Assembly: GCF_003846175.1 (NCBI RefSeq)
Contig: NZ_ML123045.1
Location: forward strand, 832,077-885,403
Origin: Streptomyces sp. ADI95-17
Lineage (GTDB): Bacteria; Actinomycetota; Actinomycetes; Streptomycetales; Streptomycetaceae
DNA length: 53,327 nucleotides
Direction: 5' to 3'
The stretch's first letter is position 1, and each line of letters starts with the position of its first letter. Made by a program: the position numbers and the translations under genes. This document shows positions 1 through 9,139 of the stretch, one piece after another. Under the pieces are notes generated by a model, which was not told where the DNA came from, did not search any database, and saw only the letters and a program-made list of their open reading frames with translations.

Positions 1-43
1 ACCGGATCGGTTCGCACCCCGCCTCTTCGCATGTCAGCCGGCG

Positions 44-751
44 TCAGCGCATCTTTCCGCCGCGCGGCATCCGCATGCCCTTCGGCATGGGGCCCTTGGG
101 CAGCGGCATGTTGCTCATCAGGTCACCCATCGCGCGCAGCCGGTCGTTGGCGGCCGTCACCTGCGGGCCGGTGAGCACTCGCGGCAGCTTCAGCATCTTG
201 GTGCGCACCTTCTTCAGCGGCACCTGGCCCTCGTCGTTGCCGACGATGATGTCGTGCACCGGTACGTCCACCAGGATGCGCGCCATCTTCTTCTTCTCGG
301 CCGCGAGCAGCAGCTTCACGCGGTTCGCGTTGCCCTCGCCGACCAGCACGATGCCCGCCTTGCCCACGGCGCGGTGGACGACGTCCTGGCTGCGGTTCAT
401 CGCGACCGCGGGTGTCGTCGTCCAGCCACGGCCCACACGGTCCAGCACCGCCGCCGCGGCGCCGGGCTGCCCCTCCATCTGCCCGAAGGCGGCACGCTCG
501 GCACGCCGTCCGAAGACGATCGCCATCGCGAGGAGGGCCAGTACGAAGCCCAGGATGCCCAGGTAGACCGGGTGGTCGATCAGGAAGCCGACCCCGAGGA
601 GGACACCGAAGGTGACAATTCCCACGCCCGCGACGACAAGACCGACCTTCGGGTCGGACCGCTTGGCCATCTTGTAGGTCAGGGCGATCTGCTTGAGCCG
701 CCCCGCGTTCTCGGCGCTGTCCGCGCCTTCAGTTTTTGCCTTCCTCGCCAT
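44..751 (-). CDS. DUF4191 integral membrane protein
   Basis: This 235-residue protein has two adjacent hydrophobic segments (about residues 36-58 and 62-81) that form a membrane hairpin. A soluble C-terminal part follows and ends in a Pro/Met/Gly/Lys-rich tail (PLPKGPMPKGMRMPRGGKMR). This is the DUF4191 pattern of actinobacterial membrane proteins found near lipA; its function is unknown. The start chosen is the ATG beginning MARKAKTEG. The frame is open for 58 more codons upstream, but these run into the neighbouring small gene and have a composition unlike the rest. It lies 19 bases downstream of the 66-residue gene on the same strand and may be co-transcribed with it. Confidence 0.88.
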   Translation of the reverse strand: MARKAKTEGADSAENAGRLKQIALTYKMAKRSDPKVGLVVAGVGIVTFGVLLGVGFLIDHPVYLGILGFVLALLAMAIVFGRRAERAAFGQMEGQPGAAAAVLDRVGRGWTTTPAVAMNRSQDVVHRAVGKAGIVLVGEGNANRVKLLLAAEKKKMARILVDVPVHDIIVGNDEGQVPLKKVRTKMLKLPRVLTGPQVTAANDRLRAMGDLMSNMPLPKGPMPKGMRMPRGGKMR

Positions 752-770
752 GTACGGAAGTTTACGTGGC

Positions 771-971
771 CTAGGAACGGTGGTCGGCCGCGGCCTCCAG
801 TACGTACTCGGCCTCCACCCGGTCCTTGGCCCGGCGACGGTCCTCCAGGACGGCGTTCCAGGCATTGCGGCGGGCGGTGCGCTGGCCGCTGCCCAGGAAC
901 AGCGACTCGACGGCGCGGAGGGCATCGGTGACGGAAGGGATGGCGGTGGCGCGTACCGGCACGGCCTGCAT
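771..971 (-). CDS. small conserved actinobacterial protein (66 aa)
   Basis: This short protein begins MQAVPVRATAIPSVTDALR and ends in a charged, helix-prone region (RRNAWNAVLEDRRRAKDRVE). The ATG is preceded by a good ribosome-binding site (GAGGAG, about 8 bases upstream), which argues against the longer open frame that continues upstream. I know of no assigned function. It sits between lipA and the DUF4191 gene on the same strand, an arrangement I recall from other Streptomyces genomes. It is a real but uncharacterised gene. Confidence 0.72.
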   Translation of the reverse strand: MQAVPVRATAIPSVTDALRAVESLFLGSGQRTARRNAWNAVLEDRRRAKDRVEAEYVLEAAADHRS

Positions 972-1311
972 CGTGGAAATCTCCTCGGAGCGGATGTGCG
1001 GACTGAGTTGCGTGGACTCAGCTGCCCGGACCGAACTGCCCGGGACTGCGTTGCGCGAAGTGGGTGGCGGACGCTGGGGGCGGGGCGCGGGAGCGGCAGC
1101 GGCCCGGACGGCTGCTGCCGGCCACCGCGTCTTGTGCACCCAGCGTCACTGCTCGGTGTTACCAGCGCATGACCGGTCGGTCAAACACCAATGAAACCTT
1201 GATACGGGCGCCGCGCACGCCGACGCGGCCCATACGCGTCCCCGACCTGCGGGGAGCGTACGGGCCGCGTCGGAACAGCGGTTACCTGTCGGTAGCTTCT
1301 TGTGCTCGGAT
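972..1311. other. 340-base intergenic stretch between lipA and the 66-aa gene
   Basis: No open frame here has convincing codon use. The lipA end holds a long terminator hairpin (annotated separately). The rest presumably carries the promoter of the 66-residue gene and the DUF4191 gene, but I could not identify clear -35/-10 boxes. Confidence 0.5.
1220..1273 (-). terminator. rho-independent-type hairpin after lipA
   Basis: Two arms of about 23 bases are complementary around a 7-base centre. The outer part CCGACGCGGCCC pairs with GGGCCGCGTCGG. The single apparent mismatch in the arm is a G-U wobble when read as lipA-sense RNA. There is no U-tract, which is usual for Streptomyces terminators. 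Confidence 0.75.
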
Positions 1312-2277
1312 TCACACGGTGGGCGCCGCGGCGACCGCGCCGCGGCGCTCGATCGCCTGCTGGAAAAGACGGCCCGCGCGGTACGAGGAACGGACCAGCG
1401 GCCCGGACATCACACCGGAGTAGCCGATCTCGTCGGCCTCGTCCTTCAGCTCCACGAACTCCTGCGGCTTCACCCAGCGCTCGACCGGGTGGTGGCGCAC
1501 GGACGGCCGCAGGTACTGCGTGATCGTGATGAGCTCGCAACCCGCGTCGTACAGGTCCTGGAGCGCCTCGCTGACCTCTTCACGGGTCTCGCCCATGCCG
1601 AGGATCAGGTTGGACTTGGTCACCAGACCGGCCTCGCGGGCCTTCGTGATGACCTCCAGGGAGCGCTCGTAACGGAACCCGGGGCGGATCCGCTTGAAGA
1701 TCCGCGGCACCGTCTCGACGTTGTGCGCGAGCACCTCGGGGCGCGAGGAGAAGACCTCGGCGAGCTGCTCGGGCACCGCGTTGAAGTCGGGGATCAGCAG
1801 CTCGACCTTGGTGCGGCCGGCCTCCCGCTCCGCCGTCAGCGCGTGGATCTGGCGCACGGTCTCCGCGTACAGCCAGGCACCGCCGTCCTCCAGGTCGTCG
1901 CGGGCGACGCCGGTGATGGTGGCGTAGTTCAGGTCCATCGTGACGACGGACTCGCCGACCCTGCGGGGCTCGTCCCGGTCCAGCGCCTGCGGCTTGCCCG
2001 TGTCGATCTGGCAGAAGTCGCAGCGCCGGGTGCACTGGTCACCCCCGATGAGGAAGGTGGCCTCGCGGTCCTCCCAGCACTCGAAGATGTTGGGGCAGCC
2101 GGCCTCCTGGCACACCGTGTGCAGACCCTCGCTCTTCACGAGTTTCTGCAGCTGGTTGTACTCGGGGCCCATCTTCGCCCGGGTTTTGATCCACTCGGGC
2201 TTGCGCTCGATGGGGGTCTGGCTGTTCCGGACCTCAAGGCGCAGCATCTTGCGCCCGTCGGGTGCGACAGCGGACAC
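1312..2277 (-). CDS. lipA: lipoyl synthase
   Basis: This radical-SAM enzyme inserts two sulfur atoms into octanoyl groups carried on E2 lipoyl domains or GcvH. Both cluster-binding motifs are intact: CX4CX5C (C56, C61, C67; auxiliary [4Fe-4S]) and CX3CX2C (C82, C86, C89; radical-SAM cluster, CTRRCDFC). The C-terminal RSSY serine that ligates the auxiliary cluster is present. The length is 321 residues, normal for the family. The start is GTG (VSAVAPDG), with AAGGGGA upstream; the in-frame ATG 69 bases earlier lies in sequence unlike LipA. It is downstream of lipB on the same strand (132-base gap), so octanoyl transfer and sulfur insertion are encoded side by side. Confidence 0.96.
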   Translation of the reverse strand: MSAVAPDGRKMLRLEVRNSQTPIERKPEWIKTRAKMGPEYNQLQKLVKSEGLHTVCQEAGCPNIFECWEDREATFLIGGDQCTRRCDFCQIDTGKPQALDRDEPRRVGESVVTMDLNYATITGVARDDLEDGGAWLYAETVRQIHALTAEREAGRTKVELLIPDFNAVPEQLAEVFSSRPEVLAHNVETVPRIFKRIRPGFRYERSLEVITKAREAGLVTKSNLILGMGETREEVSEALQDLYDAGCELITITQYLRPSVRHHPVERWVKPQEFVELKDEADEIGYSGVMSGPLVRSSYRAGRLFQQAIERRGAVAAAPTV

Positions 2278-2409
2278 TCCGGCACTCCCCTTTGCTTTCA
2301 CTGCATTGGATTCTTCGGCGAACACCAGGGTACGCCCGTGGTTCAAACGGCTTTACGTCTGGCCAACCTGTGGCCGGCAGGGCCTATTCCCCGCCGGGTG
2401 ATCCGTACG

Positions 2410-3222
2410 TCACGCCGTGGCCACGGCATCGGCCGGGCGCTCGACGGTGCGCGGGGCGAGCTCGGCGTTCTCCAGGACGTCCCGGAGGTGCCTCTCGACG
2501 ACCGGGAGCACGTCCGCGATGGTGATGTCGCGGCCCAGCTCGTACGCCAGCGAGGTGACGCCCGCGTCCCGGATGCCGCACGGCACGATCCGGTCGAACC
2601 AGGTGTTGTCCGGGTTCACGTTGAAGGAGAAGCCGTGCATGGTCACGCCTTTGGCGACCCGGATCCCGATCGCCGCCAGCTTGCGGTCCTCGCGGCGCTG
2701 GCCGGCGTTGGACGGGGCGTACTCCGGGCCGTTCAGCCGGGCGTCGAACTCCTCGTCGTGCAGCCGCGGGTCGAAGTCGAGGGAGAGTCCACCGATCGCC
2801 GGGCGGTCCTCGACCGGATCGCCGAGCACCCAGACGCCGCTGCGGCCCTCGACCCGGGTGGTCTCCACGCCGAACTCGGCGGCGGTACGGATCAGCGCGT
2901 CCTCCAGCCGGCGGACGTGCGCGACGACGTCCACCGGGCGGGGCAGCTTCTGGATCGGGTAGCCGACCAGCTGGCCGGGGCCGTGCCAGGTGATCTTGCC
3001 GCCGCGGTCCACGTCGATGACGGGGGTGCCGTCCAGCGGCCGTTCGCTGTCGGTCGTGCGCCGGCCGGCCGTGTAGACCGGCGGGTGCTCCAGCAGCAGA
3101 CAGGTGTCGGGGACGGTGTCCTCGAACCTGGCCGCGTGCACCTCGCGCTGCTTCTGCCAGGCCTCCTGGTAGTCGACGGCTTCCTCGCCGAATCCCAGCC
3201 GGACGAACCGAAGCTCAGCCAC
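2410..3222 (-). CDS. lipB: octanoyl-ACP:protein octanoyltransferase
   Basis: LipB moves octanoate from acyl carrier protein to the lipoyl lysine of E2 and GcvH, making the substrate for LipA. Visible family motifs are [12 protein letters not shown] (residues 73-84), the catalytic lysine in DRKLAAIG (K181) and the thioester cysteine in PCGI (C215). The protein is 270 residues, longer than LipB enzymes of about 215-230. The extra length is an insertion of about 40 residues (roughly 136-178) before the catalytic-lysine motif. The GTG start has GGGAGG 11 bases upstream and is preferred over the upstream ATG. The upstream gap of 264 bases separates it from a divergent regulator gene. Confidence 0.95.
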   Translation of the reverse strand: MAELRFVRLGFGEEAVDYQEAWQKQREVHAARFEDTVPDTCLLLEHPPVYTAGRRTTDSERPLDGTPVIDVDRGGKITWHGPGQLVGYPIQKLPRPVDVVAHVRRLEDALIRTAAEFGVETTRVEGRSGVWVLGDPVEDRPAIGGLSLDFDPRLHDEEFDARLNGPEYAPSNAGQRREDRKLAAIGIRVAKGVTMHGFSFNVNPDNTWFDRIVPCGIRDAGVTSLAYELGRDITIADVLPVVERHLRDVLENAELAPRTVERPADAVATA

Positions 3223-3486
3223 GACAGATGCCTCCCTACTCGCGGTGCCGGGAGCCGGGGGTGCCCGGAGCCACGTCACCATGCACTGAAATCACGCCCC
3301 GAGCCACTGTACGACCGGCCCTCGGGCGGTGGCCCGGCAGGTCTTCCCGTCAGCGCCGACCTCAATCCTCACACGATCGGATGAAAGTGAAGCGAAGGTG
3401 GCTGTGACTGCTGCGGAGGCCGCTAAATTCACGCCGTTCCATAAGGGCTGCCCGCCCGGCCCCGAAGGCAGGAGACCGTACAGCTG

Positions 3487-5205
3487 ATGTCGGATCGACC
3501 TCCGCAGCGCACCCCCAACCGCCGACTCGCCTCGCTCATCACCGAGGCCGGTTTCTCCAACGCCGGCCTCGCCCGCAGGGTGGACCAGCTCGGCCTGGAG
3601 CACGGCCTCGACCTGCGGTACGACAAGACCTCCGTGACCCGCTGGCTGCGCGGCCAGCAGCCCCGGGGAACCACTCCCGCGCTGATCGCCGAGGTCTTCA
3701 CCCGGCGGCTCGGGCGCCGCCTCTCCGCACAGGACCTGGGCCTCGACGCATGCGCCCCGGTCTACGCGGGCCTGGAGTTCGCGGCCACGCCCGCGGAGGC
3801 GGTCGACATCGTCAGCGGGCTGTGGCGGAAGGACTCGGGCAGCCATGCGGAGCTGCGCAAGATCGCCTTCACCCCGGCCGGGCTCGTCGTCCCCAGCAGG
3901 GACTGGCTGATCGGCCGGGCCGACGAGTGGGTGGGCCGGGGCAGCGAGCCCGTGACCCGGACGCACGGCGGGACCGGCGGGACAGGCGGGGACCACGGGA
4001 CCGGCGGGACCGGAAGGTCCGCCGGGGCCGGTGGGGCGGTGGGGGCCGCCGAGAACGGTGGTGCCGCGCGGCCCGGTGCTCCCGGGGCAGCGCGCGGCGG
4101 CCCGTACGGGGCGCACGGCGGAGCCGGGGTGAACGGCGCGGGCGCCCGGGCCGTTGTCCGCGGGCCCGCGCCCTCCAGGCCGTCCGGACCCTCCGCACCA
4201 CCGGGATCCCCCATCGCTCCGACGGCTCCGGCCCCGCCGGGAGCGGGGCTGCCGGGCGCCCCCGGCGTCCCGCGGCAACGGCAGTCCGAACGCGCCCCCG
4301 GCCAGCGGGTCAGCGGCGGCGACGTCGCGGCCCTGCGCTCGGTCGGCGAGCTCTTCCGCACCCTCGACAACGCCTACGGCGGCGGCCACGCCCGCCAGGC
4401 GCTCGTCCGGTACCTGGAGCACGAGACGGAACCCATGCTCCGCGGCACCTACGGGGAGGCCACCGGACGCCGGCTCTTCTCCGCCGCCGCCGACCTGACC
4501 CGGCTGGCGGGCTGGACCTCGTACGACATCGCGGCCCACGGCCTGGCCCAGCGCTACTTCGTCCAGGCGCTGCGGCTGGCCCAGGCCGCCGGGGACCGCG
4601 CGTACGGCAGCTACGTCCTGATCACGATGAGCCGGCAGGCGGTCTACCTCGGCCACGGCAGGGAGGCCGTACAGCTGGCCCGGGTGGCCCAGCAGGGCAT
4701 CGGCTCCTCCGCGCCGCCCGTCGTCCAGGCCCTGCTGCACGCCGTCGAGGCGCGCGGCCACGGCGTGCTCGGCGAGGCCAGGCCCTGCACCACCTCGCTG
4801 GCGCGGGCGGAACACGCGCTGGAGATCGCCCGCCCGGGTGACGAGGTGCCGCACTGGGCGCGTTACTTCGACGAGGCCCAGCTCGCCGACGAGTTCGGAC
4901 ACTGCCACCGGGACCTCCAGCAGTACCGGGCCGCGGCGCAGCACGCGGAGCGCTCCCTCCAGCTGCGCTCCCCGGCGTACGCCCGCAGCCGGCTGTTCTG
5001 CCGGGTGGTGCTGGCCTCCGCCCGGCTCGGGCTCGGCGAGCTCGACCAGGCGTGCGCGCTCGGCGTCGAGGCCGCCCAGCAGGCCGCGGAGATGCGGTCG
5101 GTGCGGGCGGCGGAGTACGTACGGGACTTCGAGCGGCGCCTGGAGCCGTACCGGGACGCCGCCGCGGTGCGCGGCTACCGCGAGCGGGTCGCCACGCTGG
5201 GCTGA
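3487..5205 (+). CDS. HTH/TPR-like Streptomyces regulatory protein (NsdA-type architecture)
   Basis: Residues 1-90 form an HTH-like module (AGFSNAGLARRV ... SVTRWLRGQQPRG ... DLGLD). It resembles the N-terminus of Streptomyces differentiation regulators such as NsdA. Residues 159-278 are a Gly/Ala/Pro-rich, probably disordered linker. Residues 279-572 are helical, with TPR-like pairs (for example AHGLAQRYFVQALRLAQAAG and QLARVAQQGIGSS). The protein is probably a cytoplasmic DNA-binding regulator that uses a helical repeat domain for partner binding. The start ATG is preceded by AGGAGACCGTACAGCTG. It is divergent from lipB, but I see no evidence that it regulates lipB. The family assignment is moderate; target genes are unknown. 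Confidence 0.85.
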   Translation: MSDRPPQRTPNRRLASLITEAGFSNAGLARRVDQLGLEHGLDLRYDKTSVTRWLRGQQPRGTTPALIAEVFTRRLGRRLSAQDLGLDACAPVYAGLEFAATPAEAVDIVSGLWRKDSGSHAELRKIAFTPAGLVVPSRDWLIGRADEWVGRGSEPVTRTHGGTGGTGGDHGTGGTGRSAGAGGAVGAAENGGAARPGAPGAARGGPYGAHGGAGVNGAGARAVVRGPAPSRPSGPSAPPGSPIAPTAPAPPGAGLPGAPGVPRQRQSERAPGQRVSGGDVAALRSVGELFRTLDNAYGGGHARQALVRYLEHETEPMLRGTYGEATGRRLFSAAADLTRLAGWTSYDIAAHGLAQRYFVQALRLAQAAGDRAYGSYVLITMSRQAVYLGHGREAVQLARVAQQGIGSSAPPVVQALLHAVEARGHGVLGEARPCTTSLARAEHALEIARPGDEVPHWARYFDEAQLADEFGHCHRDLQQYRAAAQHAERSLQLRSPAYARSRLFCRVVLASARLGLGELDQACALGVEAAQQAAEMRSVRAAEYVRDFERRLEPYRDAAAVRGYRERVATLG

Positions 5206-5207
5206 GC

Positions 5208-5233
5208 CCGGGGCGGCCACCGGCGCGCCCCGG
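5208..5233 (+). terminator. hairpin after the HTH/TPR regulator gene
   Basis: CCGGGGCG (5208-5215) pairs with CGCCCCGG (5226-5233) across a 10-base loop, directly after the TGA stop and before the end of the convergent oxidoreductase gene. Confidence 0.5.
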
Positions 5234-5282
5234 ACATCGCGCACCAGCCCCCCCGGAGCCACGACCGCGCCCCGGACGGCTC

Positions 5283-6584
5283 TTATGCCGCCTCGGGCAG
5301 CGTCGTTCCGGTCCCCGGCCGTACCCCCAGGTCGGTGAGGATCGCCTCGGCCGCGCGGCGGCCCGAGAACAGGGCGCCCTGGACCGTGCTCGTGTCGCGG
5401 TGGTCACCGCACACGTACAGGCCGGCCAGCAGCCGCACCGGACGGCGCGGATCGTGCGGGGCCGGCATCGCGGGGACCGCCTCCGGGTCGTGGTGGGCGG
5501 CCAGCAGCTCCCAGTCGTCCGTGGACGTGCCGTACATGGCGGCCAGCTGGGCGCGGACCGTGCCGTCCAGGTCGGGCGGCGGGGTGCCGAGCACCGTGGA
5601 GCTGATCAGCGTACGGCCCCGGGGAGCGCGCGAGGGGTCGACCGCGCTCATCACCGCGGTGTGCGCGACCGGGCCCGAACGGTCGGCGTCCAGCAGCAGG
5701 GCGGCGCCGGTCGGCGGGGCGGCGGGGGCGGTGTGGTGAACGACCGTCACGGGATGGAAGGGCGGCACGCGCAGACCGGGCAGCAGTTCGGCGGCGGCGC
5801 CCGCACCGGTCGCCAACAGCAGGGAACGGCAGCCCAGTTCGCCGTGCTCCTTGGTGCGGACCGAAGTGATGTCGGCGGCCGTGACATGCACCCCGGTGCG
5901 TACGGTGCCGGGCGGCAGCGTCGCCGCGAGGAGTTCGGGCAGCGTCGCCGCGCCGCCCTCGGGCACGCACAGCCTGCCGCGGGCGTAGCCCCGCAGCGCC
6001 AGATCGGCGCACCGGCTGGAGGTGCTGAGCCCGGGGTCGCTGAGCAGCGCGGTGAGCAGCGGGCGCAGGAAGCCGTTGACCGTACGGGAGGGCAGGCCGC
6101 GGTGGGACAGGCCGGCGAGCGCGGTCTGTTCGGGCCGCGCCAGGATGCGGGCGGACGGGGTGGCGGCGAGCCGGGACAGGGTGGCGCCCAGCCGGGCCTG
6201 GTCGATGGGCCCGCCCATCGGTGGACGGGGGGCGCTTGCCAGGGCGCGCGCTGCCTTGAGCGCGCCCCGCGCGCCCCGCACATCGCCGGTCCGGTACTGA
6301 CGGCCCTCGCTGTGCACGAGGACCCCCGGGGCGAAGTTGCGCAGTACCAGCCCTTCGAGGCCCGGCGTCGTGTGCAGGGCCGGGTAGGAGGTGCTGAGCA
6401 GTGGGCCGAGGTGGTCGAGCCGGAAGCCGTCCAGCTCGGTGGTGGTCATCCGGCCGCCGACCCGGGGGCCGGCCTCCAGGACGCTGACGCTTACCCCTGC
6501 ACTGATCAGTCGGTGGGCGGCTGACAGGCCGGCGATCCCGGCCCCGATGATGACGACGTCCGCGTGGTGTGCCTTGCTGAGCAC
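5283..6584 (-). CDS. FAD-dependent oxidoreductase of the amine oxidase/desaturase-like fold
   Basis: The N-terminal Rossmann motif VVIIGAGIAGLSAAHRL, followed by VLEAGPRVGGRM, binds FAD. The C-terminal segment LYVCGDHRDTSTVQGALFSG has the second FAD-contact motif of this superfamily. The length is 433 residues. The start is GTG (VLSKAHHADVV), with GGGGAGGGG a few bases upstream; an earlier ATG in frame has atypical codons. The substrate cannot be told from sequence; relatives include phytoene desaturase-like and protoporphyrinogen oxidase-like enzymes. It is upstream of a TIGR01777 epimerase gene by strand order reversed (the epimerase gene precedes it, 240-base gap), so co-transcription is uncertain. 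Confidence 0.88.
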   Translation of the reverse strand: MLSKAHHADVVIIGAGIAGLSAAHRLISAGVSVSVLEAGPRVGGRMTTTELDGFRLDHLGPLLSTSYPALHTTPGLEGLVLRNFAPGVLVHSEGRQYRTGDVRGARGALKAARALASAPRPPMGGPIDQARLGATLSRLAATPSARILARPEQTALAGLSHRGLPSRTVNGFLRPLLTALLSDPGLSTSSRCADLALRGYARGRLCVPEGGAATLPELLAATLPPGTVRTGVHVTAADITSVRTKEHGELGCRSLLLATGAGAAAELLPGLRVPPFHPVTVVHHTAPAAPPTGAALLLDADRSGPVAHTAVMSAVDPSRAPRGRTLISSTVLGTPPPDLDGTVRAQLAAMYGTSTDDWELLAAHHDPEAVPAMPAPHDPRRPVRLLAGLYVCGDHRDTSTVQGALFSGRRAAEAILTDLGVRPGTGTTLPEAA

Positions 6585-6824
6585 GTGCCCCTCCCCGAGT
6601 CGGCGCAACTGGTGGGAGGCTCTTGCCCCCAACAGACCCCCGGAATGCCCGAGTTCGCAAGGAGGGTAGGAAGGCGGCCGGCAAAGGCGCAGTCGCGCGC
6701 ACCAGGGGCACCGTTGCACGGGGTCGCATGTCCGTCCGAATGCGCGCAGGGCGCGTCGGCGGGTGGTGTCCGGGGCCGGGACCGGCGGGTGCCGGTGCCT
6801 TCGCGGAGCGCGTCGGCGGCGCGC

Positions 6825-7724
6825 TCAGCGCAGGGCCGCGCGGATCGCCGCGTCGATCCCCGGGAAGGCGAACACGAAGCCCGAGTTCAGTAGTTGGCCC
6901 GGCAACACCCGCTGGCTGGCCAGTACGTCCTGCGCGAAGTCACCGAGGGCGAGCCGCAACGCCGGGGCCGGGGCGGTGAGGAGCGTGGGGCGGTGCAGCA
7001 CCCGCCCCATCGCCGCCGTCACCTCGCTGTTGGTGACCGGGTCGGGACCGGTCAGATTCACCGGGCCCGACAGGGACTCCGTGTCCAGGATGTGGCGCAG
7101 CGCGGCGACCTCGTCGTGCAGCGCGATGAAGCTCCAGTACTGCCGCCCGTTGCCCAGCCGGCCGCCGAGCCCCGCCCGGAACAACGGGAAGAGCCGGCCC
7201 CAGGCCCCGCCCTCGCGGCCGACGACCAGACCGGTGCGCGCGTGCACCGTCCGTACGCCCGCCTCCTGGGCGGCTGCCGTGGCCGCCTCCCACTCCACGC
7301 AGACGGACGGCAGGAAACCCTCGCCGGCCGGGGCGCTCTCGTCGACGGCGCGGTCCCCGGTGTCGCCGTAGTAGCCGATCGCGGACCCGGACAGCAGCAC
7401 CTTCGGCGGTACGTCCAGCGAGGCGACGGCCTCGGCGATCGCCGCGGTCCCGAGCACCCGGCTGTCCCGGATCTCCCGCTTGTACGCGGCGGTCCAGCGG
7501 TGGTCGCCGACCCCGGCACCGGCGAGATGGACGACGGCGTCGCAGCCCACCAGACCCGCCACGTCGACGTACCCCCGCCCCGGGTCCCACTCCACCTCGT
7601 CGCCGGACCGGGCAGGGCGCCGTACCAGGCGCACCACCTCGTGCCCGTCGGCGCGCAGCGAGCGCACCAGCGCCGCTCCGATGAGTCCGGATGCTCCGGT
7701 GACAGCGATACGGGAGTGCGGCAT
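6825..7724 (-). CDS. TIGR01777-family NAD(P)-binding oxidoreductase (YfcH-like epimerase)
   Basis: The 299-residue protein starts with the glycine-rich motif IAVTGASGLIGAALV and contains the family signature SGSAIGYYGDTGD. It ends with the DUF1731 C-terminal domain (about residues 250-299, including ASQRVLPGQLLNSGF). This is an extended short-chain dehydrogenase fold that binds a nicotinamide cofactor; the physiological substrate of this family is not established. The start is the ATG of MPHSRIAVTG. A 30-codon upstream extension of the frame runs into the 25-base direct repeats and is rejected. Confidence 0.9.
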   Translation of the reverse strand: MPHSRIAVTGASGLIGAALVRSLRADGHEVVRLVRRPARSGDEVEWDPGRGYVDVAGLVGCDAVVHLAGAGVGDHRWTAAYKREIRDSRVLGTAAIAEAVASLDVPPKVLLSGSAIGYYGDTGDRAVDESAPAGEGFLPSVCVEWEAATAAAQEAGVRTVHARTGLVVGREGGAWGRLFPLFRAGLGGRLGNGRQYWSFIALHDEVAALRHILDTESLSGPVNLTGPDPVTNSEVTAAMGRVLHRPTLLTAPAPALRLALGDFAQDVLASQRVLPGQLLNSGFVFAFPGIDAAIRAALR

Positions 7725-7784
7725 GGGTCCATCCTGCCCCAGCGGCCCCGCCGAGCCCGTCTGCCGGGCCCGGCGGGTGCTCGT

Positions 7785-7846
7785 GTCATCGGGGAGTGCG
7801 AGGGCTCCTGTCATCGGGGAGTGCGGGGGCTCCTGTCATCGGGGGA
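7785..7846. repeat. 25-base tandem direct repeat, about 2.5 copies
   Basis: A 25-base unit starting GTCATCGGGGAGTGCG occurs at 7785-7809 and again at 7810-7834 with one difference. A third partial copy (GTCATCGGGG) starts at 7835. It lies between the divergent TIGR01777 and GNAT genes, just upstream of both, and contains no gene. Confidence 0.85.
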
Positions 7847-7895
7847 GCAACGGGTGGCGAAACCGGGCTGACCGGGCGAGGGGCGCCATGGCACA

Positions 7896-8429
7896 GTGGC
7901 GCGCATGTCCGAGACGCGCACCCGCCCGATCCACGTCCGTCCCGCCGTCCTCGCCGACGAGGCCGCGCTCGGTGAACTCGACCGCGCCACCTGGTCGACG
8001 CTGCACGCCGTGACGCCCAGGCCGCAGCCGCCGTACAACCCGTTCTTCGACGAACGCCACCGGCCCGAGGACTTCCTGGTGGCCGAGGCGGGGGAGGACG
8101 GGGGTGAGCCGCGCCCGGCCGGGTACCTCAGGCTGGTCCCGCCGACCCCGTTGGCCTGCAACACCCATGTCCGGCAGATACAGGGCCTCGCCGTGGCCGA
8201 CTGGGCGCGTGGCCGCGGTGTCGCCAGGACCCTGCTGCGGGCCGCCTTCGAGGCGGCGCGCGGCGACGGGGCGAACCGGATGACGCTGCGGGTCCTCGGC
8301 CACAATGCGCCCGCGCGCGCCCTGTACGAGTCGGAGGGGTTCGTCGTCGAGGGAGTGCTTCCCGGTGAGTTCTTCCTGCACGGGCGTTACGTCGACGACG
8401 TGATGATGGGCCGCTCGCTCACCCCGTGA
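7896..8429 (+). CDS. GNAT-family N-acetyltransferase
   Basis: The 177-residue protein has the acetyl-CoA-binding motif A region QIQGLAVADWARGRGVARTL (R/QxxGxG/A pattern) and the late motif ALYESEGFVVEG typical of GNAT enzymes. It is a single-domain cytoplasmic acetyltransferase; the acceptor substrate is unknown. The start is ambiguous: GTG at 7896 has GAGGGG 12 bases upstream, and ATG at 7905 (MSETRTRPIHVRP) would trim three residues. It is convergent with the TetR gene 9 bases downstream. Confidence 0.88.
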   Translation: MARMSETRTRPIHVRPAVLADEAALGELDRATWSTLHAVTPRPQPPYNPFFDERHRPEDFLVAEAGEDGGEPRPAGYLRLVPPTPLACNTHVRQIQGLAVADWARGRGVARTLLRAAFEAARGDGANRMTLRVLGHNAPARALYESEGFVVEGVLPGEFFLHGRYVDDVMMGRSLTP

Positions 8430-8438
8430 CACTTCGGC

Positions 8439-9074
8439 CTACGGCTTGAACAGCCGCATGCCGCCCATGAGTTCGTGCAGGCAGCGCACCGCCAGTTCGG
8501 CGGGTGAGCCGGGCCCGGTCGTCGGCGCGTCCGTCTGCGCCCAGGACTCCAGCGCGACCCGGACCGCGTCCGTGGCGGCGGCCGCGGCGAGCCGGACCTC
8601 CAGCGGGTCCGCCCCGTCGCCCGCCAGCCGGGCCAGCACCGGCAGCAGCCGCTCCTCCGAATCCTGATTGACCCGGTACCAGACGGCGCGCAGCGCCGGG
8701 TCCTGCGCCGCCGCCCGCAGCAGCCCGCGCGTCCAGCCGAGCTGCTCCGCGGCGTCCGCGCCCGGTACCCGGAGCGCCTCGGTGACCGCCCGCTCCAGGA
8801 TCCCGGCGAGCGGCTCCCCGGGCTCGGCCGCCTCCAGCAGGGCCCGCCAGCGCTCGCCGCCGCCGGAGAGCAGCGGGCCCACCGCGTCCTGCTTGGAGCG
8901 GAAGTAGCGGTAGAAGGTGCGCAGCGCCACGCCCGCCCGGCCGGCGATGTCCTCCGCCGTGGTGCCGTCGGGCCCGTGCTCGGCGAAGAGCGCGGCCGCG
9001 GCGCGCGCGATCTCCAGCTGGGTCGCGGCCTTCCGGCGCTCGGTGAGGGACGGCTGACTCGGCTCGGTGCTCAT
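8439..9074 (-). CDS. TetR-family transcriptional regulator
   Basis: The N-terminal TetR DNA-binding domain (residues about 15-65) has the helix-turn-helix TTAEDIAGRAGVALRTFYRY followed by FRSKQDAV. The C-terminal ligand-binding domain is variable, as is usual. The length is 211 residues. The start is the ATG of MSTEPSQPS. It is divergent from a short-chain dehydrogenase gene, and the 157-base space holds two overlapping inverted repeats suited to a TetR dimer. It therefore most likely represses the dehydrogenase and itself; the inducer is unknown. Confidence 0.92.
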   Translation of the reverse strand: MSTEPSQPSLTERRKAATQLEIARAAAALFAEHGPDGTTAEDIAGRAGVALRTFYRYFRSKQDAVGPLLSGGGERWRALLEAAEPGEPLAGILERAVTEALRVPGADAAEQLGWTRGLLRAAAQDPALRAVWYRVNQDSEERLLPVLARLAGDGADPLEVRLAAAAATDAVRVALESWAQTDAPTTGPGSPAELAVRCLHELMGGMRLFKP

Positions 9075-9115
9075 TCCCAGGAGATTACCCCGGCAGGGCA
9101 GAAGTGTGCGTGAAA

Positions 9116-9139
9116 TGCCATCGTGGCAAAACGTGCCAC
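9116..9139. promoter_or_regulatory. candidate TetR operator in the divergent TetR/SDR region
   Basis: Two inverted repeats share a half-site: TGCCA-TCG-TGGCA (9116-9128) and GTGGCA-AAACG-TGCCAC (9123-9139). The second has perfect 6-base arms. They lie 42 bases upstream of the TetR start and 92 bases upstream of the SDR start. The position and symmetry fit an operator; binding is an inference. Confidence 0.55.

Noticed and set aside
1300..3384. 694-codon plus-strand open frame over lipA/lipB
   Set aside because: It is antisense to two certain genes; high G+C removes stop codons from opposite frames, and the translation is His/Asp/Gly/Arg-rich nonsense.
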